Source: Anaerolineae bacterium
GTDB lineage: Bacteria; Chloroflexota; Anaerolineae; Aggregatilineales; Phototrophicaceae
Direction: 5' to 3'
Assembly: GCA_023382675.1 (NCBI GenBank)
Contig: JAHDWN010000002.1
Location: 27,340-91,339, forward strand
Length of the DNA: 64,000 nucleotides
Position numbers and translations under genes: made by a program. The notes under the pieces were generated by a model. The model did no database searches. It saw only the letters and a program-made list of their open reading frames with translations, and was not told where the DNA came from. Every line of letters starts with the position of its first letter. Position 1 is the stretch's first letter. This document shows, piece by piece, positions 17,364 through 25,831 of the stretch.

Positions 17364-18212
17364 CTAGAGCGCCTTGCTCTCCTCGTGCAAACTGTCGGCC
17401 ATCGCCGCCAGCATCGTGTCGTTAGAGAATTCGCGCAGCTCGTGTTCGAGCGCTTCCAGTTCCTCGCCGCCGCTCATCATGCGGATCATCTCTTCGCGCG
17501 GCAGTTCTTGCTTGGTGAACGTGCCCAATGTGCGCCCACGCTTGAGGATGGTGAAGCGGTCGCCAATCGGGTAGGCATGGTGCGGGTTGTGCGTGATGAA
17601 GATGACGGCTACGCCCTGTGAGCGCGCCTTGGCAACGTAGCGCAGCACCGTGCCCGCCTGCTTGACGCCGAGCGCCGAAGTCGGCTCGTCCAGGATCAGC
17701 ACCTTCGCGCCGAAGTAAACCGCCCGTGCAATAGCGACGGACTGGCGTTCCCCACCGGAGAGTGTTCCAACCGCCTGCTCCGGGTCGCGAATGTCGATGC
17801 CCATCTTCGCCATTTCGTCGCGCGCGATCTGGTTGGCGCGTTTCATGTCGAAGCGCTTGAAGATGCCCCAACCCGCCGTCGGCTCTGAGCCGAGGAAGAA
17901 ATTGCGCGAGATGCCCATCAGCGGGATCATCGCCAGGTCTTGATAGACGGTCGCGATGCCCAGCGCCAGCGCATCACGCGGCGATTCGAAATGCACCGGC
18001 ACGCCTTCGACCAGGTATTCGCCCGCATCCGCGCGGTGTACGCCGGAGAGGATCTTGATCAGCGTCGATTTGCCCGCGCCGTTATCGCCGAGCAGACACA
18101 TGACTTCGCCGGGGCGCAGTTCGAGCGAGACCTCCTGAAGCGCGATCACGCTGCCGAAATATTTCGAGATGCTGCGGACTTCCAGTATCGGGCTAGCGCC
18201 ATTCTTGCTCAT
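17364..18212 (-). CDS. Sugar-type ABC transporter ATPase, single nucleotide-binding domain (putative inositol importer)
   Basis: 282 aa. Walker [12 protein letters not shown], signature LSGGERQS, Walker [13 protein letters not shown] and switch ITHNPHH. Ribose/xylose-type importers commonly use an about 500-aa ATPase with two fused domains. This one has a single domain, so it must work as a homodimer, as in the FrcA-like subgroup. It is the last gene of dehydrogenase - binding protein - permease - ATPase, divergent from the inositol catabolic operon. Confidence 0.88.
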   Translation of the reverse strand: MSKNGASPILEVRSISKYFGSVIALQEVSLELRPGEVMCLLGDNGAGKSTLIKILSGVHRADAGEYLVEGVPVHFESPRDALALGIATVYQDLAMIPLMGISRNFFLGSEPTAGWGIFKRFDMKRANQIARDEMAKMGIDIRDPEQAVGTLSGGERQSVAIARAVYFGAKVLILDEPTSALGVKQAGTVLRYVAKARSQGVAVIFITHNPHHAYPIGDRFTILKRGRTLGTFTKQELPREEMIRMMSGGEELEALEHELREFSNDTMLAAMADSLHEESKAL

Positions 18213-18242
18213 AATCGAATCCCTCTTACGGCTGACCGCACA

Positions 18243-19319
18243 CTATTTCGCTTCCGCTGCACGCTTGCGGATGAAATTGTTGACGAGCACGGCGACGATC
18301 AACATCGCGCCCATGAAGACGAGGAACCAGTCGGAATCGACGCCGGTGAAGACGATGCCCTGCTGCACCATGCCGAAGATCAGCGCGCCGAAGACCGCGC
18401 CGATGGCCGAGCCATAACCGCCGGTGAGCAGCGTGCCGCCGATGACGACGGCAATGATGGCGAAGAATTCGCGCTGCTCGCCGCGCAGTGTGTCTGCGCT
18501 GCCAACGTTGATCACCTGGATCGTCGCGACCAGCCAGGCCGCCGCTGCCGTACACATGAACAGGATCACCTTCATACGCTCGACGGGTACCCCGACGTTG
18601 CGCGCGGCGTTGGCGTCGCCGCCGATGCCAAAGATCCAGTTGCCGGGGCGCGTGCGCAGCAAGACGTAGGTCGCAACAGCAGCCACGACCGCCCACCACA
18701 GAATCGAGATCGGGAAATTGGCGTTGGTGCCACGTGCCGAGGTCGGATCAACAATGCTCAGCGCGCTGGAGAAGACTGCCGCCGCCGAATCGTAGCCCAA
18801 TACGTCTTTGATGCCGCCCACCTGCGTGCGCCCGGTGACGACACGCGTCAGGCCAATCGTCAGCCCACGGATGATAAACAATGTTCCCAGGGTGATGATG
18901 AACGAAGGCAGCCGGGTGCGGTTGACGAGGATGCCGTTGATCGCGCCGATAGCGAGCGCCACCAGCAGCGAGACGAGAATGCCCGCCCAGATATTCCAGC
19001 CGAACTGCACGCTCAAAATAGCGGGGATCATCCCTGCTGCGCCGATCATCGAACCGACCGAGAGATCGAACTCACCTGCAATCATCAACAGGGCAACGGC
19101 GACCGCCAGAATGCCCAGCTCAGCGGCAACTTCGAGGTAGTTCGCCGTGCCGCGCAGGCTCAAGAAACCCTTCGACCCCGCCGTAATCGCAAAGAAGATC
19201 CAGACCAGGATCGCGCCGCTGACCGCGCCCAGTTCCGGACGCCGCAGCAATTTTTTCAGCTCGCTCTCGCGGCGGACGCGTTCATCAGCGCGCGGCTGAT
19301 CCGCGGTTTGGGTTGCCAT
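18243..19319 (-). CDS. Sugar-type (RbsC-like) ABC transporter permease (putative inositol importer)
   Basis: 358 aa from the ATG at 19319, where the protein reads MATQTADQ. A longer frame reaches 19370 but reads through a Cys-rich unlikely leader. About nine to ten membrane helices. Family signatures are [40 protein letters not shown] and [20 protein letters not shown]. It forms the membrane channel for the binding protein encoded just upstream. Confidence 0.88.
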   Translation of the reverse strand: MATQTADQPRADERVRRESELKKLLRRPELGAVSGAILVWIFFAITAGSKGFLSLRGTANYLEVAAELGILAVAVALLMIAGEFDLSVGSMIGAAGMIPAILSVQFGWNIWAGILVSLLVALAIGAINGILVNRTRLPSFIITLGTLFIIRGLTIGLTRVVTGRTQVGGIKDVLGYDSAAAVFSSALSIVDPTSARGTNANFPISILWWAVVAAVATYVLLRTRPGNWIFGIGGDANAARNVGVPVERMKVILFMCTAAAAWLVATIQVINVGSADTLRGEQREFFAIIAVVIGGTLLTGGYGSAIGAVFGALIFGMVQQGIVFTGVDSDWFLVFMGAMLIVAVLVNNFIRKRAAEAK

Positions 19320-19423
19320 AACATCATCCCCGCACAAATAACAGCATTTACCAGAGTTTAACGCAAACAATAGCCGCAGAGGCCCGGCAATGCCAGGCCT
19401 CCACGCACAACGAAACTCGAAGA

Positions 19424-20383
19424 CTAACGGGTGCCGCGTGCCGAATACTCGATCACCGCTGCTGCCGTATCCTGCGTGACGAAACCGGGGCCGGTCGGGA
19501 TCAGCACCTGGCCGGGGGTGTTCAGGTTTTCCAGGTAGAGCGTCATGTAGACGACTGCTAGGTAACCCTGCGTGTACTGCTGCTGGTCGATGGCGAACAG
19601 CATGTTGCCGTCGCGGATGGCCGCCAGCACGTCTGGCGACAGGTCGAAGGTCGCGACCAACATCTGGCCGAGCAAACCTTCATCCTCCAGAACGGCAAGC
19701 GCGGGCGCTGCGCCGGTCGGGCCGAGCGTGAAGATGGCGTCAGCGTCGGGATTCTCGCTCAGCGCCGCCGCAATCCTGCCCTGGGATCCAGTCGGATCGG
19801 CGAGTTCGACCGCGAGCACGGTCGTCGTGCCGCCAGCTTCGGCCATCGCATCGGCAAAGCCCTGGCAGCGCAGGTCGAGCGCCACGTTGCCGACTTCCTG
19901 GTTGACGCAGATAGCGTTGGTCGCGCCGGCTGCCGCCATGCGCTGGCCGCCGCCGTAACCGGCTTCGTATTCCGTCTGCCCGACATGCGCCAGCACGCCG
20001 AGATCCGCCGCGACATCGCTGCCGGAGTTGATGGTGATGACCGGGATGCCTGCATCAATCGCCGCGCGAATCGACGGGCCGAGCGCATCCGGGTCTGGAT
20101 TAGAGACGACCAGGCCGTCCGGCTCGCTGGCGACCGCAGCATCGATCAACTGCGACATGGCGACCATATCGAAGGTGGCGGGTGCCTGATACTCGACGCT
20201 GACGCGCATGTCCGCAGCCGCAGCGTCAACGCCATTCTTGACCACCGACCAGAACGGATCGCTCGCCTGGCCATGAGTGACGACGACAATGCGGTACGGG
20301 CGGGCTTCCTGCGCCAACGCAGTCGCATTCAGCGCCAGTACGAGCACCAATGCCAGAAGCAAAACCTTCCAAAAACGGGACAT
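19424..20383 (-). CDS. Sugar ABC transporter substrate-binding protein (putative inositol-binding)
   Basis: 319 aa with a signal peptide ([19 protein letters not shown]). It has the periplasmic-binding-protein type I fold of ribose/inositol binders: [27 protein letters not shown], then [39 protein letters not shown] and [16 protein letters not shown]. The inositol specificity is inferred from its place between an IolG-like gene and the catabolic operon. Confidence 0.86.
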   Translation of the reverse strand: MSRFWKVLLLALVLVLALNATALAQEARPYRIVVVTHGQASDPFWSVVKNGVDAAAADMRVSVEYQAPATFDMVAMSQLIDAAVASEPDGLVVSNPDPDALGPSIRAAIDAGIPVITINSGSDVAADLGVLAHVGQTEYEAGYGGGQRMAAAGATNAICVNQEVGNVALDLRCQGFADAMAEAGGTTTVLAVELADPTGSQGRIAAALSENPDADAIFTLGPTGAAPALAVLEDEGLLGQMLVATFDLSPDVLAAIRDGNMLFAIDQQQYTQGYLAVVYMTLYLENLNTPGQVLIPTGPGFVTQDTAAAVIEYSARGTR

Positions 20384-20481
20384 AGCAAACTCCTCCTAAA
20401 GCCAATAGCTCGCTAACTTTTACATCAGCGCCAGAGCGCTGGCGTAAACAACTCTAGCTCTCTAACCGCGCAAGATACAAA

Positions 20482-21501
20482 TTACGATTGCACATCGCGC
20501 AGGTAGATGACTTGCCCCTCGTGCTGTGAGCGTGTGGCGGCGACGCCGATTTGCAGCGCCGCGCGGGCATCTTTGGGTGTTATGTTGGGGGACTTGCCAG
20601 TGACGAGGCAGTCTGCGAAATGTTCGATCTGCCGCGTGTAGGCCGGGCCGAAGCGCTGGGGAAAATGGGGCACGATGTCGTGCGCGACCCCGGCCTGGGT
20701 GGTGATCAGCACAGGCGTGTGCTGAAGGTAGCCAACCTTCAACGTGCCTTTGCTGCCGATGATCTCGGTCTGAATATCGTAACCATAGGTAGCGTCGCGG
20801 CTGACCTCGACGTTGCCGAGCGCCCCGTTTTCGAAGCGCAGATTGATCATGGCGTAGTCCACGTCGTTGACCGCCTGCAATTCCGGGTAGACGAGCGCCG
20901 CAACCTCGGTGTAGACGCGCTCGACTTCCGCGCTCATGTACCAGCGCAGCAGATCGAAATCGTGAATGCCCATGTCGAGAATCAGACCGCCGCTGACGGC
21001 GGGATTGGCGAATTCCAGGCTCGTGCGCCCGGCATCGCGCCCGATGGAGCGGATGGCGACCGGCGCGCCGATCAGCCCGGCGTCGAGCTGGCGCTTGGCT
21101 TCAGCGTAGCCATCGTCGAAACGGCGCATGAAGCCGACCTGAAACAGTACGCCCGCGCGCTCGACAGCGGCGATCATCGCGTCCGTCGCGCTCAGGGTGA
21201 GCGCCGTCGGTTTTTCACAGAAGATCGCTTTTCCGGCGTCGGCGGCAGCGATGACCACGTCATGGTGGGTGTGTGTTGGTGATGCAACGATGACAGCGTG
21301 CAGGTCGGGGTGCTTGAGCAGATCGTGATAGTCGGCGTAGACGGCGACACCGCTGACCTTCGACGCGAACTCGTCGGTGACTTCCCGGCGTGGATCGGCG
21401 ACGGCAACCAGCCGCGCGCGCTCGATCTGCCGCGCAGCATGGTACGCATAGACCGTGCCCATGCGCCCTAGCCCGATAACGCCAATGTTGACTGGGGACA
21501 T
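20482..21501 (-). CDS. iolG: Gfo/Idh/MocA dehydrogenase, probable inositol 2-dehydrogenase (first copy)
   Basis: 339 aa. Rossmann GLGRMGTVYA, the EKP motif (IFCEKPTALTLSATDAM) with the catalytic-site Lys, and GGLILDMGIHDFDLLRWY with the Asp and His of the inositol dehydrogenase active site. It would oxidise myo-inositol (or an isomer) to scyllo-inosose with NAD. It leads the transporter unit and differs from the second copy at 28930, so the two may prefer different inositol stereoisomers. Confidence 0.8.
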   Translation of the reverse strand: MSPVNIGVIGLGRMGTVYAYHAARQIERARLVAVADPRREVTDEFASKVSGVAVYADYHDLLKHPDLHAVIVASPTHTHHDVVIAAADAGKAIFCEKPTALTLSATDAMIAAVERAGVLFQVGFMRRFDDGYAEAKRQLDAGLIGAPVAIRSIGRDAGRTSLEFANPAVSGGLILDMGIHDFDLLRWYMSAEVERVYTEVAALVYPELQAVNDVDYAMINLRFENGALGNVEVSRDATYGYDIQTEIIGSKGTLKVGYLQHTPVLITTQAGVAHDIVPHFPQRFGPAYTRQIEHFADCLVTGKSPNITPKDARAALQIGVAATRSQHEGQVIYLRDVQS

Positions 21502-21604
21502 AACAATTCCTGGAGGTACGCGAATAAACCGAGACGCATAGTTTTTGGGGCATATTCGAGAATGGGGTAGGCCATAACGTGACGATAAGTTCGCATCACA
21601 TGTA

Positions 21605-21647
21605 CCTCACCCTCGTCTCCGCGCGGAGAGGCGGTTGGGGGGTGAGG
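21605..21647. repeat. Dispersed palindrome (CCTCACCC...GGGTGAGG type)
   Basis: CCTCACCC (21605-21612) and GGGTGAGG (21640-21647) are the arms, and an inner self-complementary TCTCCGCGCGGAGA forms the tip. The same arms delimit the larger element at 25619-25714. It lies in the 344-bp gap between iolG and the IclR gene, which otherwise holds the regulator promoter and operator candidates. Confidence 0.6.
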
Positions 21648-21736
21648 TTTACAGGTAGATTTTCGATCTCTGATTCAGATCGAATTCCTGCCCTAATCCC
21701 GAATACACCCGTTTAATCAGGCGCTTGCCAATTTTT

Positions 21737-21758
21737 CCGAAAACATAGTACACTTCGG
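21737..21758. promoter_or_regulatory. Candidate operator dyad between the divergent inositol units
   Basis: CCGAA-N12-TTCGG inverted repeat in AT-rich DNA, about 90 bp upstream of the IclR start and 235 bp from iolG. The position suits an operator for the IclR-family regulator. Confidence 0.35.
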
Positions 21759-21798
21759 TTGCGTTTATGTCAACAAATAGCCCCAAACGGGCGTTTTT

Positions 21799-21840
21799 CG
21801 TAAGAATTGTTGTGTATTATGCAACTTTACGCAAGAATTG
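21799..21840. promoter_or_regulatory. IclR gene promoter region with direct and inverted repeats
   Basis: TATTAT (21815-21820) is a candidate -10. It is embedded in GTTG-N9-CAAC (21809-21825) and flanked by the direct repeat CGTAAGAATTG / CGCAAGAATTG at 21799 and 21830, 31 bp (three helical turns) apart. This arrangement fits autoregulation. Confidence 0.4.
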
Positions 21841-21845
21841 ACCCC

Positions 21846-22610
21846 ATGAGCGGAATTCAGTCCCTTTCTCGCGGGTTGATCATTCTCGACTGGGTGGCGA
21901 CGGCGGAGCGCAGCGTCAGCATCACCGAGGTGGCGCAGAAGCTGGAAATCGACAAGAGCAGCGCGTCGCGCCTGGTCAAGACCCTGGTTCAGCACGACTA
22001 TCTTCAGCCAGAGCGCGGCTCTCGGCGTTATGTGCTCGGCAGGCGCATGTACCAGATCAGTTGGCAACTGCTCAACCGGATGCCAGTGCGCGAGAAAGCC
22101 AAGCCCTATCTTTACCAGTTGGTGCGCGCGACCGGTGAATGTTCGCATACGGCGGTCTATTCCGAGGGCAAAGCGCTCATGATCGACGATGTCGAGGCGG
22201 AGGCGTCGCTGCGCGTCGTCGGTGGCATCGGGCGGCGGCTTCCGCTCCACTGCACCGCTGTTGGCAAGAGCCTCCTGGCCTTTTCACATCTGCCGCTGCC
22301 CGCAGTTCTGGAAGCGAAGACCCCGCGCACGATCACCAATTCAAGCGAGCTAAAGGCGCACCTCGCCAGAATCTGCCAGCAAGGCTATGCCCTGGATGAC
22401 GAGGAGCATGAGCCGGGCGTGCGCTGCCTGGCCGCGCCGGTTTACGATGCCATGGGCAACGTGATTGCCAGCATCGGCATCTCCGGCCCGACCGTGCGTG
22501 TGACCGATGATCGCATCGAGGGTCTGGCGCAGCAGGTCAAGCACGCGGCGGCATCGTTGTCGGCTGAGCTGGGAAATGTCGCGTTACCGGCAGCCCTGGC
22601 GGGCGATTGA
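21846..22610 (+). CDS. IclR-family transcriptional regulator of the inositol locus
   Basis: 254 aa from the ATG at 21846. An earlier in-frame start at 21807 would overlap the candidate promoter. The N-terminal winged HTH (SLSRGLIILDWVATAERSVSITEVAQKLEIDKSSASRLVKTL) is followed by the IclR effector domain (VRATGECSHTAVYSEGKALMID, LPLHCTAVGKSLLAF, YALDDEEHEPGVRCLAAPVYD). It is the first gene of the catabolic operon, with iolC starting 13 nt after its stop. Control by an inositol intermediate is inferred. Confidence 0.88.
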   Translation: MSGIQSLSRGLIILDWVATAERSVSITEVAQKLEIDKSSASRLVKTLVQHDYLQPERGSRRYVLGRRMYQISWQLLNRMPVREKAKPYLYQLVRATGECSHTAVYSEGKALMIDDVEAEASLRVVGGIGRRLPLHCTAVGKSLLAFSHLPLPAVLEAKTPRTITNSSELKAHLARICQQGYALDDEEHEPGVRCLAAPVYDAMGNVIASIGISGPTVRVTDDRIEGLAQQVKHAAASLSAELGNVALPAALAGD

Positions 22611-22622
22611 CAGGGGGAGAAG

Positions 22623-23636
22623 ATGCAGGAATTCGACGTACTCAACATGGGACGCAGTGGCATCGACCTGTATTCGAACGATGTCGGCGCGCCGTTTCCA
22701 CAGATCACGAGCTTCGCCGCCTACGTTGGCGGTTCGCCGCTGAACATCAGCGTCAGCGCGCGACGGCTCGGCCTCAAGACCGCCCTGCTGACCGCGGTCG
22801 GTCAAGACCCGGTCGGCGATTTCATCCTCCATTTCCTGAATAACGAGGGCATCGAAACGCGCTACATCCCGCGCAAGCCGGGGCGGCGCACGTCGGCGGT
22901 CATCCTCGGCATCGAGCCGCCGGACAAGTTTCCGCTCGTCTATTACCGCGAAAACTGCGCCGACATCGCGCTCACCATCGACGATGTACTGGCCGCGCCG
23001 GTCGCGCGCTCACGCGTGTTGCAGTTCGCCGGGACGAATCTCAGCCTGGAGCCGAGCCGCAGCGCGACGCAGTTTGCGGCGGAGATGGCGCGTGCGAACG
23101 GGGTCAAGGTCGTGCTCGACGTGGACTTCCGCCCCGACCAATGGCATGACGTGCGCGCGTTCGGCGTGCAGATCCGGGCAACGCTGCGGCTGGCCGACAT
23201 CGTCATCGGCACCGAGGACGAGATCAACGCCGCCATGCTGACCGACCCGACGCAGATGTCGCTGACGCACTCACAGATCTCGGATACGCACGTCCACGGC
23301 GATACGGAAGCAGCCATCCGCACGATGCTGCGCATGGGGCCAGAAGCGATCGTGCTCAAGACCGGCTCGCGCGGCTCGCGCATCTACCTGAAGACGGGCG
23401 AGGTTATCGAAGCGCCGGGCTACCCGGTCGAGGTCTACAACATCCTCGGCGCGGGCGATGCCTTCGGCGGCGGCTTCCTCTACGGTTACGTTCACGATTG
23501 GGGCTGGCGCAAGGCGGCACGGCTGGGCAATGCCTGCGGCGCGATCGTCGTGACCAAGCACGGCTGTGCCAATTTTATGCCGACGATGGCCGAGGTTGAG
23601 GATTTTGTGAGCACGCGCGGCGGGTTGGATGGATAA
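22623..23636 (+). CDS. iolC: 5-dehydro-2-deoxygluconokinase
   Basis: 337 aa, PfkB/ribokinase family. The start (QEFDVLNMGRSGIDLYSNDVGAPFPQITSFAAYVGGSPLNI) is characteristic of IolC. The C-terminal GAGDAFGGGFLYGY holds the catalytic Asp and anion hole. It phosphorylates 5-dehydro-2-deoxy-D-gluconate (DKG) to DKGP. GGGGGAGAAG precedes the ATG. The protein has no fused C-terminal aldolase (DUF2090) domain, unlike IolC of some Proteobacteria. Confidence 0.93.
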   Translation: MQEFDVLNMGRSGIDLYSNDVGAPFPQITSFAAYVGGSPLNISVSARRLGLKTALLTAVGQDPVGDFILHFLNNEGIETRYIPRKPGRRTSAVILGIEPPDKFPLVYYRENCADIALTIDDVLAAPVARSRVLQFAGTNLSLEPSRSATQFAAEMARANGVKVVLDVDFRPDQWHDVRAFGVQIRATLRLADIVIGTEDEINAAMLTDPTQMSLTHSQISDTHVHGDTEAAIRTMLRMGPEAIVLKTGSRGSRIYLKTGEVIEAPGYPVEVYNILGAGDAFGGGFLYGYVHDWGWRKAARLGNACGAIVVTKHGCANFMPTMAEVEDFVSTRGGLDG

Positions 23637-23847
23637 ACAGTGATGAGTAATGAGTGATGAGGGTGCTCAGTGCTCGGTTCTCAGTTCTGGGTTCACGGTG
23701 CGAGGATTGCGGTTCTGGGTTCCGAGTTCTAGGTTCTGGGGTTCGCCGGGCTGGAAAATAGCGCCTTTAGTGCGCTTCAACGTCCGGCGATAGTTCTCGG
23801 AAATGATTGTGTCGGGGGCAGCAAACTAACACGGGCGGTATTTTGAG
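23637..23847. repeat. Degenerate short repeats between iolC and the isomerase gene
   Basis: Runs of GTGATGAG/TAATGAG, then several GGTTCT/GTTCTGGG units. There is no open frame and no spacer regularity. It resembles low-complexity intergenic filler. Confidence 0.5.
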
Positions 23848-24672
23848 ATGACCACAAATAGACAGCTTGGCGTGTGTACGTGGACATTCGGGGCGCAACC
23901 GCTGGCGACAACGGCGGCGGCGCTGGCGCGCCTGGGCTATGACGGCGTCGAACTGCTGGGCGATCTCGATCTCTACACGGCGACCGAAGCCGCACAAATC
24001 CTCGGCGACCACGGGCTGGCGGTCTTTTCGCTCACGCCCGCCAACGTGGACATCGCGCACCCGGACGCGGCGACCCGGCAGGCTGGCATCGACTACTACT
24101 ACCGGCTGATCGAGTTCGCCGTCGCCCTGGGCAAGCCGCTCATGTCGTGCCACGGGCTGGTCGGGCGCATCGCGCCGGTCACGACTCAATCCGAGGAGGA
24201 CTGGCTGCTGCTCGACTCTGTGCAGACCATCAGCAAGCGCGCGGGCGAAGCCGGTCTGCGCGTCGTCTTCGAGGTGCTGAATCGCTACGAAAGCCACCAG
24301 ATCAACAACCATGCGCAGGCGCTCGACCTGGTCGTGCGCACCGGGCTGGATAACGTCGGCGTGCTGCTCGACGCCTATCACATGAACATCGAAGAAGCCA
24401 ACCCGGCGGCGGCGCTCAAGGCCGCGGGCGACAAGCTGTGGCTGTATCACGTCGGCGATTCGAACCGCGCCGGAATCGGCTGCGGGCACACGGATTTCGC
24501 GGCCCAACTGCGCGCGCTCGACGAGATCGGCTACGCTGCCCCGATCATCCTTGAATGCTCCGCGCCCGGCCCTAACCCGTTCACGCCGGACAAGGGCGCG
24601 GGCTGGCGTGAAACGCTGGAGACATACTTATCCGACAGCCGGCAGTGGCTGCTGCACCGCCCGGCGCATTAA
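23848..24672 (+). CDS. Sugar phosphate isomerase/epimerase-like TIM-barrel protein (IolI/IolH-like)
   Basis: 274 aa, xylose-isomerase-like TIM barrel (AP-endonuclease 2 superfamily). Metal-site residues are visible: Glu in VVFEVLNRYES, Asp and His in VLLDAYHMNIEE, His in LYHVGDSNRAGIGCGH and Glu in IILECSAP. The sequence is of the tagatose/psicose 3-epimerase and IolI type, distinct from the IolE at 27745. In inositol operons such proteins interconvert inososes or keto-sugars, so one that feeds D-chiro-inositol or another isomer into the pathway would fit. Confidence 0.75.
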   Translation: MTTNRQLGVCTWTFGAQPLATTAAALARLGYDGVELLGDLDLYTATEAAQILGDHGLAVFSLTPANVDIAHPDAATRQAGIDYYYRLIEFAVALGKPLMSCHGLVGRIAPVTTQSEEDWLLLDSVQTISKRAGEAGLRVVFEVLNRYESHQINNHAQALDLVVRTGLDNVGVLLDAYHMNIEEANPAAALKAAGDKLWLYHVGDSNRAGIGCGHTDFAAQLRALDEIGYAAPIILECSAPGPNPFTPDKGAGWRETLETYLSDSRQWLLHRPAH

Positions 24673-24688
24673 AAAAGAGGTGAGCCTT

Positions 24689-25573
24689 ATGCAATACACT
24701 TCCGAAAACCTGTTGGTGAAATCGAGAGACACCGGCCAGCCAGGTGTGTTTGCCCGTGTCCGCCCGGTCGATGCCGGTTGGGAATATCTGAACATGGCGG
24801 CGATTCGCCTGAATGCGCGCGAACCCTACAGCGGCAGCACCGGCGAACACGAGCACGTGTCGGTCATTCTCGGCGGGCACTGCAACTTCCGCACCAGCAA
24901 GGGCGAGTATCTCAACATCGGACGCCGCCCGGATGTCTTCAGCGGGATGCCCTACGCGGTTTATCTGCCGCGCCGCACCGACTTCGAGATTGAAGCGCTG
25001 ACCGACGATTTGGAGGTCGCGTCGTGCTGGGTGCCGACTGATGAGGATCACCCTGCCCGCCTGATCACCCCCGCCGACAGCCAGATCGAGATTCGCGGCG
25101 GCGGCAATGCCACCCGCCAGATCAACGGCATCGTCCCGCCGGGATTCGACTGCCATCGCATCGTCTGCGTCGAGGTCTACACGCCGTCGGGCAACTGGTC
25201 AAGCTACCCGCCGCATAAGCACGATGTCCACCGCGTCGCGGAAGATGGCACCGTGCTCGAAGCCGACCTGGAAGAAATCTATTTCTACAAAATCGACAAG
25301 CCGGATGGCTATGCCTACCAGCGCGTCTACACCCTCGACGGGCGCATCGACGCGCTGATGCGCGCGCAGAATCACGACGCGGTGCTCGTGCCGGAAGGCT
25401 ATCACCCGGTTGTCAGCGCGCACGGCTACACGACCTACTATCTGAATTTCCTGGCCGGGTCGGCGCAGTCGCTCGCCAACGTGGACGATCCGCAGTTCAC
25501 CTGGATCAAGGACACGTGGACGGAGCAAGACCCGCGCCTGCCCATCGTCAGCCACGCCATGGAGAAGAATTAG
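24689..25573 (+). CDS. iolB: 5-deoxy-glucuronate isomerase
   Basis: 294 aa from ATG 24689 (AAGAGGTGA upstream). The bicupin IolB signature is present: GEHEHVSVILGGHCNF in the first cupin, and GNWSSYPPHKHDV then EEIYFYKIDKPDGYAYQRVY in the second, with the metal-binding His and Glu residues. It isomerises 5-deoxy-D-glucuronate to DKG, the step between IolD and IolC. It starts 16 nt after the preceding isomerase gene. Confidence 0.94.
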   Translation: MQYTSENLLVKSRDTGQPGVFARVRPVDAGWEYLNMAAIRLNAREPYSGSTGEHEHVSVILGGHCNFRTSKGEYLNIGRRPDVFSGMPYAVYLPRRTDFEIEALTDDLEVASCWVPTDEDHPARLITPADSQIEIRGGGNATRQINGIVPPGFDCHRIVCVEVYTPSGNWSSYPPHKHDVHRVAEDGTVLEADLEEIYFYKIDKPDGYAYQRVYTLDGRIDALMRAQNHDAVLVPEGYHPVVSAHGYTTYYLNFLAGSAQSLANVDDPQFTWIKDTWTEQDPRLPIVSHAMEKN

Positions 25574-25574
25574 A

Positions 25575-25752
25575 CATGAGGTGGTCATAAATTGCGGTGA
25601 TTCTCTGTCGCCTTTTTGCCCTCACCCTAAATCCCTCTCCCTCATGGACAGGGACTTACAGGAGCCTTTCTCGCTCCCTTCGCCCTGAGGGAGAAGGGCC
25701 GGGGGATGAGGGTCAGCGACGGCGAATTCTAAGTCATGGCCTCACCTCAATC
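25575..25752. repeat. MITE-like long palindromic repeat between iolB and iolD
   Basis: The core arms are CCCTCACCCTAAATCCCTCT (from 25619) and, on the right, TGAGGGAGAAGG through GGGGGATGAGGGT (ending about 25714). These are complementary with a few mismatches. GTCGC/GCGAC and a weaker ATGAGGTGGTCAT / ATGGCCTCACCTCA pair extend the dyad to about 175 bp. It has no coding capacity. It interrupts an otherwise tight operon, so transcription must pass through or restart after it. Confidence 0.7.
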
Positions 25753-25831
25753 AGGACAAAAAGATCGGATGCAATTCTTGAAGCGGCCTGTCGCCAGGTG
25801 TGCCGGCAGGCTCTAGCGAAAGAGATCAGCC

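Noticed and set aside
17940-19361. 473-codon plus-strand open frame opposite the ABC permease
   Set aside because: Low-complexity Arg/Asp/Gln-rich shadow of the permease and ATPase genes.
23637-23847. Possible CRISPR array or satellite
   Set aside because: Short GGTTCT and TGATGAG units are irregular in spacing and length, and there are no unique spacers and no cas genes.
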